In this document: piece after piece, positions 23,941-35,818 of the stretch | How the letters are laid out: each line of letters opens with the position of its first letter | How positions within the stretch are numbered: the first letter of the stretch is position 1 | Assembly: GCA_020205615.1 (NCBI GenBank) | Contig: CM035168.1 | Location: 131,760,795-131,824,794, forward strand | DNA: 64,000 nucleotides | Direction of reading: 5' to 3' | From: Panax quinquefolius | Lineage: Eukaryota > Streptophyta > Magnoliopsida > Apiales > Araliaceae | Notes under the pieces: generated by a model | Databases searched by the model: none | What the model was told of the DNA's origin: nothing | Seen by the model: the letters and a program-made list of their open reading frames with translations, nothing else | Made by a program: the position numbers and the translations under genes

Positions 23941-26646
23941 TGTGGCGCCCCAAAATAGGTATACATCACCTATTACGAGTTGTCAATACGTAGATGCGAA
24001 ACAACTACAACTTTATTATTACAATAGTAAAGCTGTGAGTTTGAATAGAAATATTATCTTAGACAATATTTATACTTAAATAAATCCTCATCACATTTAT
24101 TGATACATTATTTTACAAAAATGGTGAGGACTACTAAACAATTCTTTCTAAAACCTTCATTCCATACCCAGGCTGCGTACTAATTTATATTCTCGCCTCA
24201 CGAGAGAAAAAATGGAACAAAAAGGAAAAGGGTGAGCTCAACTAGCCCGGTAAAGAATATTATGACTAAGATAATATACAACAAATTACCGTTAGTCTTC
24301 AACAAGGAAAAATCTAATAGAATCTGATAGACAACAAATTTTAAATTAATATTACATGAATGAAATAATAATTCATTAGAAGAGTTAAGTAGAGAATGCA
24401 AACTACTATCTTCATGTATGAATTTAAAAGTTCATCGTCTATCTTTTATCCCTGTAACATCAATCGATATACATACGGAATCAAATATTCATCTTTGCTC
24501 TACAGGCCAAAGATATTCATCGATTAGTCGTGTTCATCTAAACACTGTTCATCTTTGCACTACTGACCAAAGATATTCTTGAGAAATCATTCATCTTTGC
24601 ACTACTGGGCCAAAGATATTCAATAATATCATCATTTAAAGGCGAGGATGATGAAAAATATTTTTAAAAAGCGAATCGGTGAAACAAAATGACAAGGATT
24701 AAGGATTAAGGGTTCTTACTTTGTTTTATCCATGTTCAAAAATACCTCAAAAATAATCATAGTGGTGTAAAATTCGAGAATGATCAAAACATGGATACAA
24801 TCAAAGCTAGTATCCGAATAGATATTTTGGACAAAAGAAGAAATTTTTATTTTAAATTGAATAGTGTCAGTAAACGTGAATAGTAGTAGTATCGTGAATA
24901 GTAACTCGACACCAAAAGATAGAAATTTCCCAAAAAAAAACATCTTCACGCTTCATTAATAGTACTCGTGAATAGTAACTTCGTGAATAGTAACTTCATG
25001 AATAGTAATCGTGAATAGTAACTCATGAATAGTAACCCGACATGAAAAAGTTCCAAATTTGATAAAAGTTTCAACCAATATTTGACATAATGATATTGAA
25101 GAAATAATATCATTTGAGAAGAAAATAACATCCCTTACCTCGAAAGATTAGTACTTCAAATTTGGAATCTAGGATATAGTCTTTGAAGGAACTTTGCAAA
25201 TCTAACAATACTCAAAGTATACTCAAAATACTCACAAGAATAAACTCGATAATATAGAGAGAAAACTTGATTTACGGTGTGATTTTCAATTTAACCTAAG
25301 CACCTATTTATAGGAAATTCTTTAGAACACAAAAGCAGAAAATTTAATAAATTAATAATATAATTATATAAATTTCCTACGCATGCCTAGAATTTGATTT
25401 CAGCCATCAAACACATGCCACATTCTAGAAAAAGTAAGAAAAACGTTTTTCTAATTTTAAATATTTTAAACTTCCAAAAATCAATTATTTGAACTTGAAC
25501 TTGATAATTCATAATAAATAGCCCTTTCATCAGAAAATTCGAATCTCGCGATTTTTATAGGAAATTCAATTCTCTACAACTTCGAGAAGAAAGTTTTCCA
25601 AATTCCAAATAGAAATTGGAAAAGAAATCCACAAGCAGGCGATTTTACAAATTTATAATCAAATTTTAGTCGATAAATGGGGTCCGCAGAGCATGTTTAA
25701 CATGTTTTAAACATTTATTGCAACAAAAATACTCTTCCTCCTCGTATACTCATATATCCCACATTCGTTGTAAAAATATCACCATTATTATATTATTAAA
25801 ATATAATAATATATTTAAATAATTATTTTATCGAGGAAAAGATAAAATTTCAATTTTCAACAATTGTCACATTAAAAATTTTCTCCATCTATATCCACAT
25901 AAAATCAATATTTTCTCATCATATGAATCAATAATTAATTATTCACAAATAATATTACGAGAATCACTGATATTGACATTGAGGCGGTTCAGGAAGAGGC
26001 TTTCGATAAAATTTCTCTTCTTGGTAGGCCTTGATTAGGTGACCAAACCTCTCCTTAGAGCGAGAACTTTCTAGACATTGCCAATAATGTTATCTAATAA
26101 TATTATTAGGATAATATGAATTATTGCTTCGATAATGAAAAATCTTGTGTAATGACAATTATTGAAACAACAATGATATAAAATATCAATATGACAATTA
26201 TTAAATCGATAAAATCTTTGAGCGGTAATTACGTAACTATTATTATTGAGTAGTGCCTTCTTACGTAAGAATCAATAATTGGTGCAATACTGGTATCTTC
26301 TTGTGTTTTAACCCAAGGGTATTTTAACGATGATACTTCTGTAATAACTTCTGTAATTATTTTTAAACCACTTATATTTGTCGTTTTTCTTCATCCAATC
26401 GCTTTTCAGTTATGGGGCCCACACAAAATTGCTTGGCATAAATCGAATATTCCACGAAGCGATCGAATATTCCACGACCAAACGAATATTCCCCGACAAC
26501 AATGAATATTTTATAACCACATGCTTATTTTAAAGTATTTGCGTATTTTACCCCTAACTATCTACATTAATCAAATCAACCCTTACTATTTCAAAATAAT
26601 AAATAGAGAAAATTAAATTTCTTTAATAATAAGTTGGGGTCTTACA
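23941..26646 (-). repeat. A2 5' LTR
   Basis: The 2706-bp LTR begins TGTAAGACCCC on the minus strand at 26646 and ends GGCGCCACA at 23941. The TATA box is at 25304-25313 (minus strand). It is nearly identical to the partner at 16458-19186 apart from small changes clustered at a few sites. Confidence 0.88.
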
Positions 26647-26651
26647 ATGTG

Positions 26652-28218
26652 TGGGCCCCATAACGAAAAACGATTTGATGAAGAAAACGACAAATATAAG
26701 TTGTTTAAAAATAAGCCCAGTAGTCATCATAAATTAATATTATTAAAATACTCGTGGTTAACACACAAGAAGACACCAGATTGCACCAATTATTGATTCT
26801 TACGTAAGAAGGCACTACTCAATAATGGTTACATAAGAATTATCGATCAATATTTTATTTTATTGATTTAATAATTCATTGCATTGATATTTTATATCAT
26901 TGTTGTTTCAATAATGTCATTACACAAGATTTTTTTTATTATCAAGCAATAATTCATATTATCCTGAATAATATTATTAGATAACATTATTGGCAATGTC
27001 TAGCAAGTTCTCGCTTAAGGAGAGGTTTGATCACCTAATCAAGGCCGCCAAGAAGGAGAGAAATCTTACTGGAAAGCCCCTCTTCCCCGGGAAACCGCCC
27101 GGTTAATAATATCATGATTCTCAGAATATTATTTAAATAATTATTGATTCATATGATGAGGAAAATATTGATTTTATGTGGATATAGATGGAGAAAATTT
27201 TAATGTGACAATTGTTGAAAATTAAAATTTTATCTTTTCTCGATAAAATAATTATTTAAATATATTATTATATTTAAATAATATAATAATGGTGATATTT
27301 TTACAACGAATGTGGGATATATGAGTATACGAGGAGGAAGAGTATTTTTGTTGCAATAAATGTTTAAAACATGTTAAACATGTCTTGCGGACCCCATTTA
27401 TCGATGAAATTTGATTATACCGTAAAATCTCCCGCTTAGGATTTTGGCCAAATTTGCTTAGAATTTGATAAACTTTCTTCTCGCAGTTGTAGAGAATTGA
27501 ATTTCCTATAAAAACACGCGAGATTTGAATTTTCTGATAGAAGGGCTATTTATTATGAATTATTGAAGTTCAAGTTCAAATAATTAATTTTTGAAGTTTA
27601 AAATATTTTAAATTGAAAAACGTTTTATTATTTTTTCTAGAAGGTGAGCATGTGGGAAATGCTAGGAGCTGAATTCTAAGAGGCGTAAGAAATTTTATTA
27701 TAAATAATAATATTATATTAAATTTTCGCTTTTGTTTCTAAAGATTTTCCTATAAATAAGTGCTTAGAAATAATGAAAATCACAATTTAAATGAAGTTTT
27801 CTCTCTATATTATCGAAGTGATTCTTGTGAGTATACTTTGAGTATTGATATACTCTGACAAGTTCAAGTTATAGTCAATATCGTGTTTCAATTTGAAATC
27901 TTGTCTTTTGTGAGATAAGGGATATCATTTTTTTCGTAATAATATTATCTCTTCAATATCATTATGTTGAAATATTGATCCAAGTTTTTATCAAATTTGG
28001 AACTTTTGGTGTCGGAGTTACTATTCACGATATCTTGACTATTCACGATATACATTATTCACGAATACTGACTATTCATCGAAAAATAAAAATTTTCTTT
28101 TCGTCGAAAAATATCTATTCGGATACTAGCTTTGATTGTATCCATGTTTTGATCATTCTTGAATTTTACACACTTTGTGATTATTTTTGAGGTATTTTGG
28201 ACGTGGATAAAATAAAGT
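26652..28218 (+). repeat. A1 3' LTR, middle segment
   Basis: This continues the LTR broken at 16457, matching 5' LTR bases from about 3650 to 5250, including 'gcaccaattattgattctta', 'ttttgttgcaataaatgttt' and the promoter region near 27745. It ends where the solo LTR B inserted. Confidence 0.85.
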
Positions 28219-28887
28219 ACGAATGTAAGACCCGGTATTATTATAAATAAAGATGAATTTTCTATAAATATTATTTTTGAATATTATGGAATAAATTTGA
28301 TATAATGTTATAGTTGTGGGTAATATTTATAAATTTTGCAAAGTATGCAAGTTGTTATAAAATATTCGTTTGGTGGGGAATATTCTTTTGTTAGGAAATA
28401 TTCGCATAACTACTCAATCATTGGTGGACCCCTAATGTAATTATTGTCGGATGAGAAAACGACAAAAATATTTTATAAAAATAACGGCGGAGGTGTTACC
28501 GTTAAAACTGTTGAACTACCGGTGGTAAAAATGCGATGTCTGGCGTGGTTGCATAGTAGCACACGGTATTGATTATTGATGCTTACGTGAGAAGTCACTT
28601 TCATTTACGCTTCAATTATCGCTACGATAATCACGCATCATATCTCTTATATTATTGATTCAATTATTGTCACAAGATCATACGTATAATATGTTATATT
28701 ATTAATTGAGGCGACAAGTTATAAATGATTAATAATTGTTGAAAGATTAAAAATGTGTTGATTAAAATAAAATGATTTGTGTTAATATTTATTCAATCCT
28801 TAATGTATATAAAGAGTACATTATGGGGCGTTTGTGGTAAGTTTGATTATTTTATGGGGGCCCATATGTCATCATCTAAGAGTCTCT

Positions 28888-29100
28888 TCGTCGATAGTAA
28901 TTACCTTTGTGAATAGTAATTACCTTCTTCGTCAATAGTAATTACCTTCACAATCGATAGTAATTACCTTTACCGACGTCAAACCACTTGTCGTTTCACA
29001 TTACTGAGCGTCGAACCACTTGTCGTTTTTCACATTACTGGCGTCGAACCACTTTTCTTTTCACATCACCACGGTCGTCCGAGCCACTTGCCTTTTCACA
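28888..29100. repeat. short tandem units in LTR B
   Basis: Two neighbouring arrays are present: four copies of (C/G)AATAGTAATTACCTT at about 28888-28985, then three to four copies of 'cgaaccacttgtcgtttcac' at about 28977-29100. Both lie just upstream of the LTR TATA box, so they could be enhancer-like repeats. Confidence 0.75.
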
Positions 29101-29317
29101 TGGTAGGTCTTAAAAGCTAGAAATCTTCTATAAATAGAGGCCTAGTGCTTCATTATTTTCACTTAATTCATTCAAGCTTTTAGAGAGAAAGTATAGAGAA
29201 TAAGAGAAAGAAGAAGAAGAGTATTTTGTTCTTACACTCATCGCAGGTATTCAATCTCCTACCAAAAGTAAGGGGTGTTATTCTTTCTTATTCATGAAGA
29301 GAAGCTGTTGTTATTCC

Positions 29318-29645
29318 ATCGCTTATTATTACATTGGAATAACTTTGTATATGCGGTTTACCCTATACTTGGTGACATTCTTCTATTATTACATTGGAAC
29401 ATCCATGCGTGTGTGTTTACACGGACTGGGTTTAAAATCTTTATTATTATTCTCATTGGAACATCACATACATGTGTTTTACACCGGACTGGTTCCGTCT
29501 TTATTATTATATACATTGGAACATCACATGCATGTTTTACAATTGGGACTGGTTCCGCTTCTTTATTATTCTCATTGGAACATCACATGCATGCGTTTCT
29601 ACGGGACTGGTTCAGATTATTTATTATTCATTGGAATAACTCATT
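29318..29645. repeat. six ~60-bp tandem units in LTR B
   Basis: Each unit has 'ttattatt', then 'cattggaacatcacatgcat', then 'gggactggttc', with a period of about 60 bases. Because 60 is a multiple of three, the array keeps frames open and creates two overlapping frames of 150 and 127 codons. These are repeat artefacts, downstream of the LTR TATA box. Confidence 0.8.
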
Positions 29646-30746
29646 GCACTGTCCTGATCGCATCGCGTGCGTGGTGATTTCTTTTGTTATTCCATTCTTT
29701 ATTATACCTAGTTGGTTAAAACTTTGACTTTATACTCCATGAAATTAGTGGAATGTCCTTGATATTTGCGTTTCATTCGGTATCTTTTCATGGAAATATT
29801 CTTCCGATCATTCTTGAATTTTACTCTACAAAAGCGAAGATCGTGTTGATAATTTGGGCGTTAATAATTCTGGATAAAATAATTCTTGAACTTGTTTTAT
29901 TGAATTCTTATATCATTGTCATCATCCTCATGTTTATATTATATTGAAAGTCATACGTGGCTGTAGTGCGTAGATGGACTTGGTATGATTATGATGAGAG
30001 ACTATTCGGTGTAATCATGGTAGTAATGTTACAAATGATGTGGTAAAAATCCTCGATGGCCGTAGTGCATTGATGGATGGAGTTGTTGGCATGATCATGA
30101 CCATTAATGAATACACAAATATTCTTGGCCGTAGTGCATGAATAATTGTGGTCGTGATACTTAAAGAATATCCTTGGCCGTAGTGATGAGGGGTAATTCG
30201 ATGATGTGGAATATTTATTAAAAGCGAGTCTCAAATTTATAACATGATGATGAAAAAACCTTTTAAAATCATAAAAGATAGTAGATTTTATTTTCTACTT
30301 GACTCTTTTAATGGATCGCTTGTTCATTGCGATTAAACTTGATGTTTATTATATTAACATTGTTGAAGGCTATTGATAATTTATTCGCATTATCTTAGTC
30401 ATAATATTTCTTTTTGGGCTAGTTGAATTTCACCCTTTCTTTCTTTTTTATTCTCTTCGGGAAATGAGAACATGCATTTTGGGACGAGTCGGGGAGCGGA
30501 GTAATGGTCCGGAGGATAGCATTAGTAGTCCTCACTATTACGTAAAAAATAGTGTGATAATAATTGTAATGAGGACTCCTTTTGAGTTTGTATAATATCT
30601 AGTAGACAATATTTGTATTCAAACTCACAGTTTATGTCGTATTATTATACCAGAGTTATATTAGTAAGTTGTATTTAAATTACATACTATGTATCGACTA
30701 CACAAGATGGGTGATGTATACCTAATTTTGGAAGCGTCACAACGAA

Positions 30747-31510
30747 TCCTTAATCCTTATTCCTTGTCATTTTGTTTCTTTGGATTCGTTTCTTTAAAAA
30801 TATTTTTATCATCTTGATCTTAAATGATGATATTATGGAATATCTTTGGCTTTGTAGTGCAAAGATGAATGATTCTGAAGAATATCTTTGGCCGTAGTGC
30901 AAAGATGAACATGTGTTTAGATGAACACTTAATTAATGATGAATATCTTTGGCACAGTAGTGCAAAGATGAATATTTGATTTCGGATATATATTGATTGA
31001 TGTTCTGGGGATAAAAGATAGGCGATGAACTTTTAAATTCATACATAGAAGATAGTAGTTTGCATTCTCTACTTAACTCTTCTAAATGAATTATTATTTC
31101 ATTGCGAATATTGATTTAAAATTTGTTGTCTATTGTATTATACTATTAGATTTTTTTCTGTTGAAAACTAATGATAATTTGTTGTATATTATCTTAGTCA
31201 TAATATTTTTTTATAAATTTAGTTGTCTCACCCTTTTCTTTTTTGTTCCATTTTTTTTCTAGGGAGGCGAGAATATAGCGAGTATGAGTCGGGGTATGGA
31301 ATGAAAGTTCTAGAGAGTTGTTTAGTAGTCCTCACCATTTTTGTAAAATAATGTATCAATAAATGTGATGAGGATTTATTGAGTATAGATATTATACAGA
31401 AGATAATATTTGTATTCAAACTCACGCTTTTTCTTGTTGTTGTAGTTGTTCGCATCTGTATATTGACAATTTCGAGAATGGGTGATGTATACCTATTTTG
31501 GGGCGTCACA
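30747..31510 (+). repeat. A1 3' LTR, last segment
   Basis: It resumes at 'tccttaatccttattccttg' and matches 5270-6023, ending GGGGCGTCACA at 31510, where the A1 element ends. Confidence 0.88.
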
Positions 31511-31925
31511 GTTACTACTTTATTCCGTTATTACGTGTAATTGATAATTCAGTTATTATTATTATTATTATTTTACAATTTATTACGTAACCAGCTATCT
31601 ATAATCTATGGTATCATATCATATCAATTTTTTAAACGACCAAACCCTAACTAACAGTCTAGTCTACTACTCAAAAATTAGAAAAGCAACTTATCAATAT
31701 TGTCTTATTTTGGGACGATACCTCTACAAAATTAAAAATGAGAATTATTATTTTCATAAAAACATATTTACTATTTATGTTATTAATTTTCTTAATATAT
31801 CTATTTAACAAAATACAACTGATTTTGAATTTTTCGCTCACCTTAATAAATTATCTAGACCGTCTAAAATTTGAGATAAATTTCAATTGCTCATATAATT
31901 ATTTCGAATCATGGAATAATATTAG

Positions 31926-31963
<38 letters not shown>

Positions 31964-32340
31964 GATGGGCCTTTGGCATCCAGGCCCAACATATATTGAA
32001 AACTAATCCGGTTGAAAAAGAAAAGGTGATATACGGAAAAGATAGATTGAATGTTTCGGAATAAATGAAGTATATTTTATTTATTTTTTAATTACAATCA
32101 TATTGAAAGTTATTTTGTGTGTATATTTTATATTTTTTTTTAAAATCATTACTTATCTTATTTTTATTTTTATTTTATTTTGAGAAATTAATTTACCCAC
32201 CACCCACGCTATTGTGTATATATAAATTTTAAAAATAAAAATTAAATTTAGTACTGTCATTCACATTAATTAAATAAATAACGATTTATTGATTTTTATT
32301 TCCAAAAAAGACCACCCTAACGAAACCGATAGCTTTTCGT
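31511..32340. other. intergenic and promoter region of the UBA-domain gene
   Basis: This stretch is AT-rich with (TTA)n at about 31554-31573 and (TA)n at about 31927-31961. The retrotransposon complex ends about 870 bases before the start codon of the first host gene. No coding sequence is seen. Confidence 0.6.
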
Positions 32341-32384
32341 CCCCCATTTTCCGGTGTTTCTTTATCGGTCGATCGATTGATTGA

Positions 32385-35300
32385 ATGGAATACGATTTCA
32401 GGAACAGAGCAGGTGCACCGCAGGATTCACAAATCCCCATGTACAGGCCAACTACAACTTCCAGTCATCCGATGTACGGGTATCCAAAGATCGGTCAACC
32501 CACCGGCCATTCCCTCATCCCTCCTTCCGCCGGCCGCACCCATCACTCCCCTCCGTCCTCTTCTTCTTGTAAGTCCCTCTTCCTCTCTTTCTGTATGGAT
32601 CAAATTTATCAATTGTGATCAACTTATTTTTATTTTGATAATTTGCAGCTGGAATAGGCATTAGGGTTGCTCTAAAACCTGAATATCGTATAACACCACC
32701 GGTATGAATATTAGTTTTGTGGAATTTTAGACTTATTTACTAATTCGTGCTGATGTTAACACTGTGACTAATTAATTTACTTTGGCATAAACTGTGTTTT
32801 ATGCTTTGCTACTATAATATTTTTTAGTTCTGCGTGTTCATATGAGGATCATATATTGCTGGTATTTTTTTCTTATTTATACTAATCTGATTTTAATATT
32901 GGTGTCTTTTTAGTTTGTTCAAATACTTGGCATACTTTGATTAAAGGTATTGATCAATTACATGTAGCATCAGCGTTTTCATGATCCTTTCCTTCATGGC
33001 TTCATCATTGTCTGACTTTCTTTTCTTTCCCCATTCATATAATAAATAGATTGAATCCCCCCATCCCTAATTCTTTCTCTTCCATTTGGCCTCCAAGGTT
33101 CACTAATTTACTCATGTTCTGCATCATGCAGTGAGCTAAATTTCTAAAGCTACAGAGATACTATACAACTTGATTGACTGTGTACTTGGAAGTTATATAA
33201 AGAAATTTAAAGCTATAGGATGGTAACATATCTAACCGGATAGTTTTTTTTCTTCATAGAACCTGCATCTACTACTTTAGGGTGTGTGTTGTTACAAAGA
33301 GGTGAAGAGTATAAAATAGAGAAGGAAAATAAAGGCCTAATTCACCTCTTGGTTATTCATTGATCATTATTTATAATTAACAAATGAGTTTAAAAACAAT
33401 TCAAGTACAATAGCTTCCTAAACTAACTCCTAAAAATAATGAAACTGAAAATACAAAATTCAAACTTTAAATACCAAGTCAAACAGAATCTAACTAATAA
33501 CAGAAAGATAAAGACTTAGCTTGCTCTATTATGTGTATAAACCACCATATGCATGCAATACCCCACCCACCACACACCAATTAAGCCCAATAGTAGTAAA
33601 TTTTATGTGGGTGGCCCTAAGGAGAGCATTCCCTTTGCGGAGTATTGACTTTTAAAGGCACATATCTCTAGGTTTAGTACACTTGAGCTATCCCCTTGGG
33701 TTTATCTAACTTGGTAATTTTTGCCATTGTAATTCAAATATCAAGTTTTTCTAAGCTTGAACGTAATGTGTGCCAATTTTTTCATATTAATACTCTTAAC
33801 CAGCACTGTCTGCTAAATGCAGCGTAAAGATCCTGCTTGTTTCTAACATTATGAAGTTAATCTCCTCCAAGCATCTAAGTACCTATTAATTTTCTATAAT
33901 TGCATCTCTATTTTGACCGTATATGCAAAAGCATAACCAGTTTCCTTTTATCCATTCTTGTACATGTGTAATGTTTGTAGGGTCTTAATTTGTTTGTTAA
34001 TTGATCACATTGTAGCCTCAATTGTCCCCACAAATCGGAGAGATTCCTCGAAGCAATTTTCAGTTCGATTTTGAATTTGAAAGAAAGATACTGGTAGAAG
34101 CAGAGAAGGAAAATCCAAACTGGAGCAGGCTTGGGCTCGAGAACCTTCCTTATAAAGCCACAGAAACATCTTCATTGGTATGCTGCTCTTTCTTTATAAC
34201 GTATTCCTGTATGAGTGTGACGGAGAATATATATAAAATGGGTTATGGGTGTAATATCTTTTCATTTCATGTTTGAAGTGAGAGGGCTGATGAAAAAAGA
34301 TATGGGTTAAAATTGTCAGTTGTAGGGATCAGACCTTATTCTGGAAGATCTTCTGGTGAATTCTTCTATTGGCTTAATGTTATTCTATAAGTGAACTCCC
34401 CCCTCTTTTCGTCACAGAGTTTAAGACATTCATAGAACACAAATATTATAATATGTATATATAACTTTATTTTTGATAAGTATATGTTTTTCTATCATAT
34501 AGCTGAACTATATTAAACATTAAAAAAATATAATATATTTTTTCATGTCTTAAAATTCATGCAAAAACAGCCAAAAAAATAGGATCATTTCAACCGGAAG
34601 AAATGGCATACTTTATAGCTTGTGGAACTTCTATAATCTTTAATTTGATTGATCGTGTATACAATTAATTTTACACGCGTCTCTAATTTTATTCTTTTTC
34701 TTGGAAGTTTTGTGGCACACAGTTAAGATTATTGTATGGTAATCTTATTAGTTGGACATCATCTGCTCTATTTACTTAATTTTGGTATATAATAATTAAT
34801 ATGTCAATAGGTGCTTAAAGTTGTGTGGTAGAAGATGGAATGGTTAAGAAGGGTTGGAACTAGATTGAGGCACTTTTACATTCTGCATGGTCCCCATTGA
34901 TGGTTGGAAGTTGGAACATCTGAAACATCTTTTACAATCTACGACTATTAAAGTACATTTCTTGTTTCAACTTTTGACGACCACAAATCATATGTAAAGT
35001 AGCTTGTTCTCACATCAGTGATTTGCCTCTTTAGATTGTCGAAATATTTGTGAATTTGCAATAATCACATTTGACAATATCTAAGGTACTGCTACCACAG
35101 TGTTCCGAAATAATGCAGATTGGGGTACTTTATTCCTGTTAACAACACAACTTGTGTGCTTCTGTTCCCTACTAAGCAGGGGTAGAGCTAGGATTCTTAC
35201 AAGGGTCAAATTAAAATTATTTTTTATAATCATAGCGTGAAACTTCTATATATAACACTTTGAGACCCTTAGAAAACTAGCACCGAAATTTCCTAAAGTC

Positions 35301-35818
35301 AATTGAAGCAATTACTCTGCTTATAAAATAACTATATCCACTCTTCTTGTAAGGGGGGCATCATATTTTCAAACTATTAGCATCTAAGACATTGTTATGA
35401 TTATCGTTTTCATTATTTCTCTGCAGGGATCCACCACAGATCTTGTCATGCGCAAATACTTAGCATCAGGTCTCAATAGAGAGGCAGTGCCTCTTGCTGT
35501 TGCAAATTATGGAGATAATCCAACTAAGGTTCTTTTTCCTTCTTACTACATATTTTGTTTGATCCTTTTCCATCCTTGCATTTTACATATTGCATTATGG
35601 CTTTTAGTTGCCTCAGGCAGTAAAATTCTGTGCTTCATTTTGTTCTAATACTAAAACGGGATAAATTTGATTTCCTCTTCAAGGTTAGGGAATTTGCCAG
35701 TGGCTACACCCTCTTGCGAGAAATGGGTTTTTCATCAAACAGTGTTGCAGAAGCCTTACTCATGTACGACAATGATACAGACAAGGCATTGGCACATTTC
35801 CTCAACAATTCGTCCTGA
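32385..35818 (+). CDS. UBA-domain protein, 211 aa, five exons
   Basis: Exons are 32385-32568, 32649-32701, 34016-34177, 35427-35528 and 35684-35818. All introns are GT-AG and the joins keep frame. The start is ATG 32385 (MEYDFRNRAG...), the first in-frame ATG in a GC-richer leader. The N-terminal 70 residues are rich in P, S and Y and probably disordered. A conserved block, SNFQFDFEFERKI then EKENPNWSRLGLENLP, follows at about 93-125. The C-terminal 45 residues (VREFASGYTLLREMGFSSNS, then VAEALLMYDND) form a UBA-like three-helix fold with the MGF loop, suggesting ubiquitin binding. Plant proteins of this architecture are widespread and mostly uncharacterised, so the cellular role is unknown. 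No catalytic domain is present. Confidence 0.9.

Larger units (their letters stand above)
16458..26646 (-). mobile_element. A2: full-length gypsy retrotransposon on minus strand, nested in A1's 3' LTR
   Basis: This is a 10.2-kb element with both LTRs, a PBS (23923-23938), gag, protease, RT, RNase H, integrase, a chromodomain-like tail and a polypurine tract (19188-19199), all reading leftwards. The target duplication ATGTG at 16453-16457 and 26647-26651 is exact. A1 LTR sequence is interrupted at this point and continues on the other side. The two A2 LTRs look about 95% alike by eye, which suggests it is younger than A1. Its coding region is closely related to A1's and also full of small breaks. 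Confidence 0.9.
28224..30741 (+). mobile_element. B: solo gypsy LTR, 2518 bp
   Basis: It begins TGTAAGACCCGG at 28224 and ends AAGCGTCACA at 30741. An exact 5-bp target duplication, ACGAA, sits at 28219-28223 and 30742-30746. The A1 LTR sequence on the left ('gtggataaaataaa') rejoins on the right at 'tccttaatcc', as in the uninterrupted 5' LTR near 5240-5290. There is no internal coding region, so it is the product of LTR-LTR recombination. A TATA box, CTATAAATAG, is at 29128-29137. It contains its own tandem arrays. Confidence 0.93.
3433..31510 (+). mobile_element. A1: Ty3/gypsy (Tekay/Del-like chromovirus) retrotransposon with three nested insertions
   Basis: The outer element runs from TGTAAGATCC at 3433 to GGGCGTCACA ending at 31510. 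Flanking 5-mers are GTTAT (3428-3432) and GTTAC (31511-31515), a target duplication with one mismatch. The order is 5' LTR, primer-binding site, gag, protease, RT, RNase H, integrase, chromodomain-like tail, polypurine tract (16230-16241) and 3' LTR. This is Ty3/gypsy order, and the tail (VIPQVKVLWRNH-type, then a YP-x-LF motif) points to the Tekay/Del chromovirus clade. With the insertions removed, the 3' LTR is about 2551 bp against 2591 bp for the 5' LTR. The coding region is broken by frameshifts and stops and is interrupted in gag by a solo LTR. Confidence 0.85.

Noticed and set aside
29275..29727. 150-codon and 127-codon overlapping frames
   Set aside because: Both are produced by a 60-bp tandem array in a solo LTR. 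There is no domain, and the period divisible by three explains the open frames.
35180..35360. Possible hAT-type repeat ('ggggtagagctaggatt') in intron 3 of the UBA-domain gene
   Set aside because: It resembles one end of CAGTGGC-type elements but lacks the terminal CAGTG, a partner end and an 8-bp duplication.
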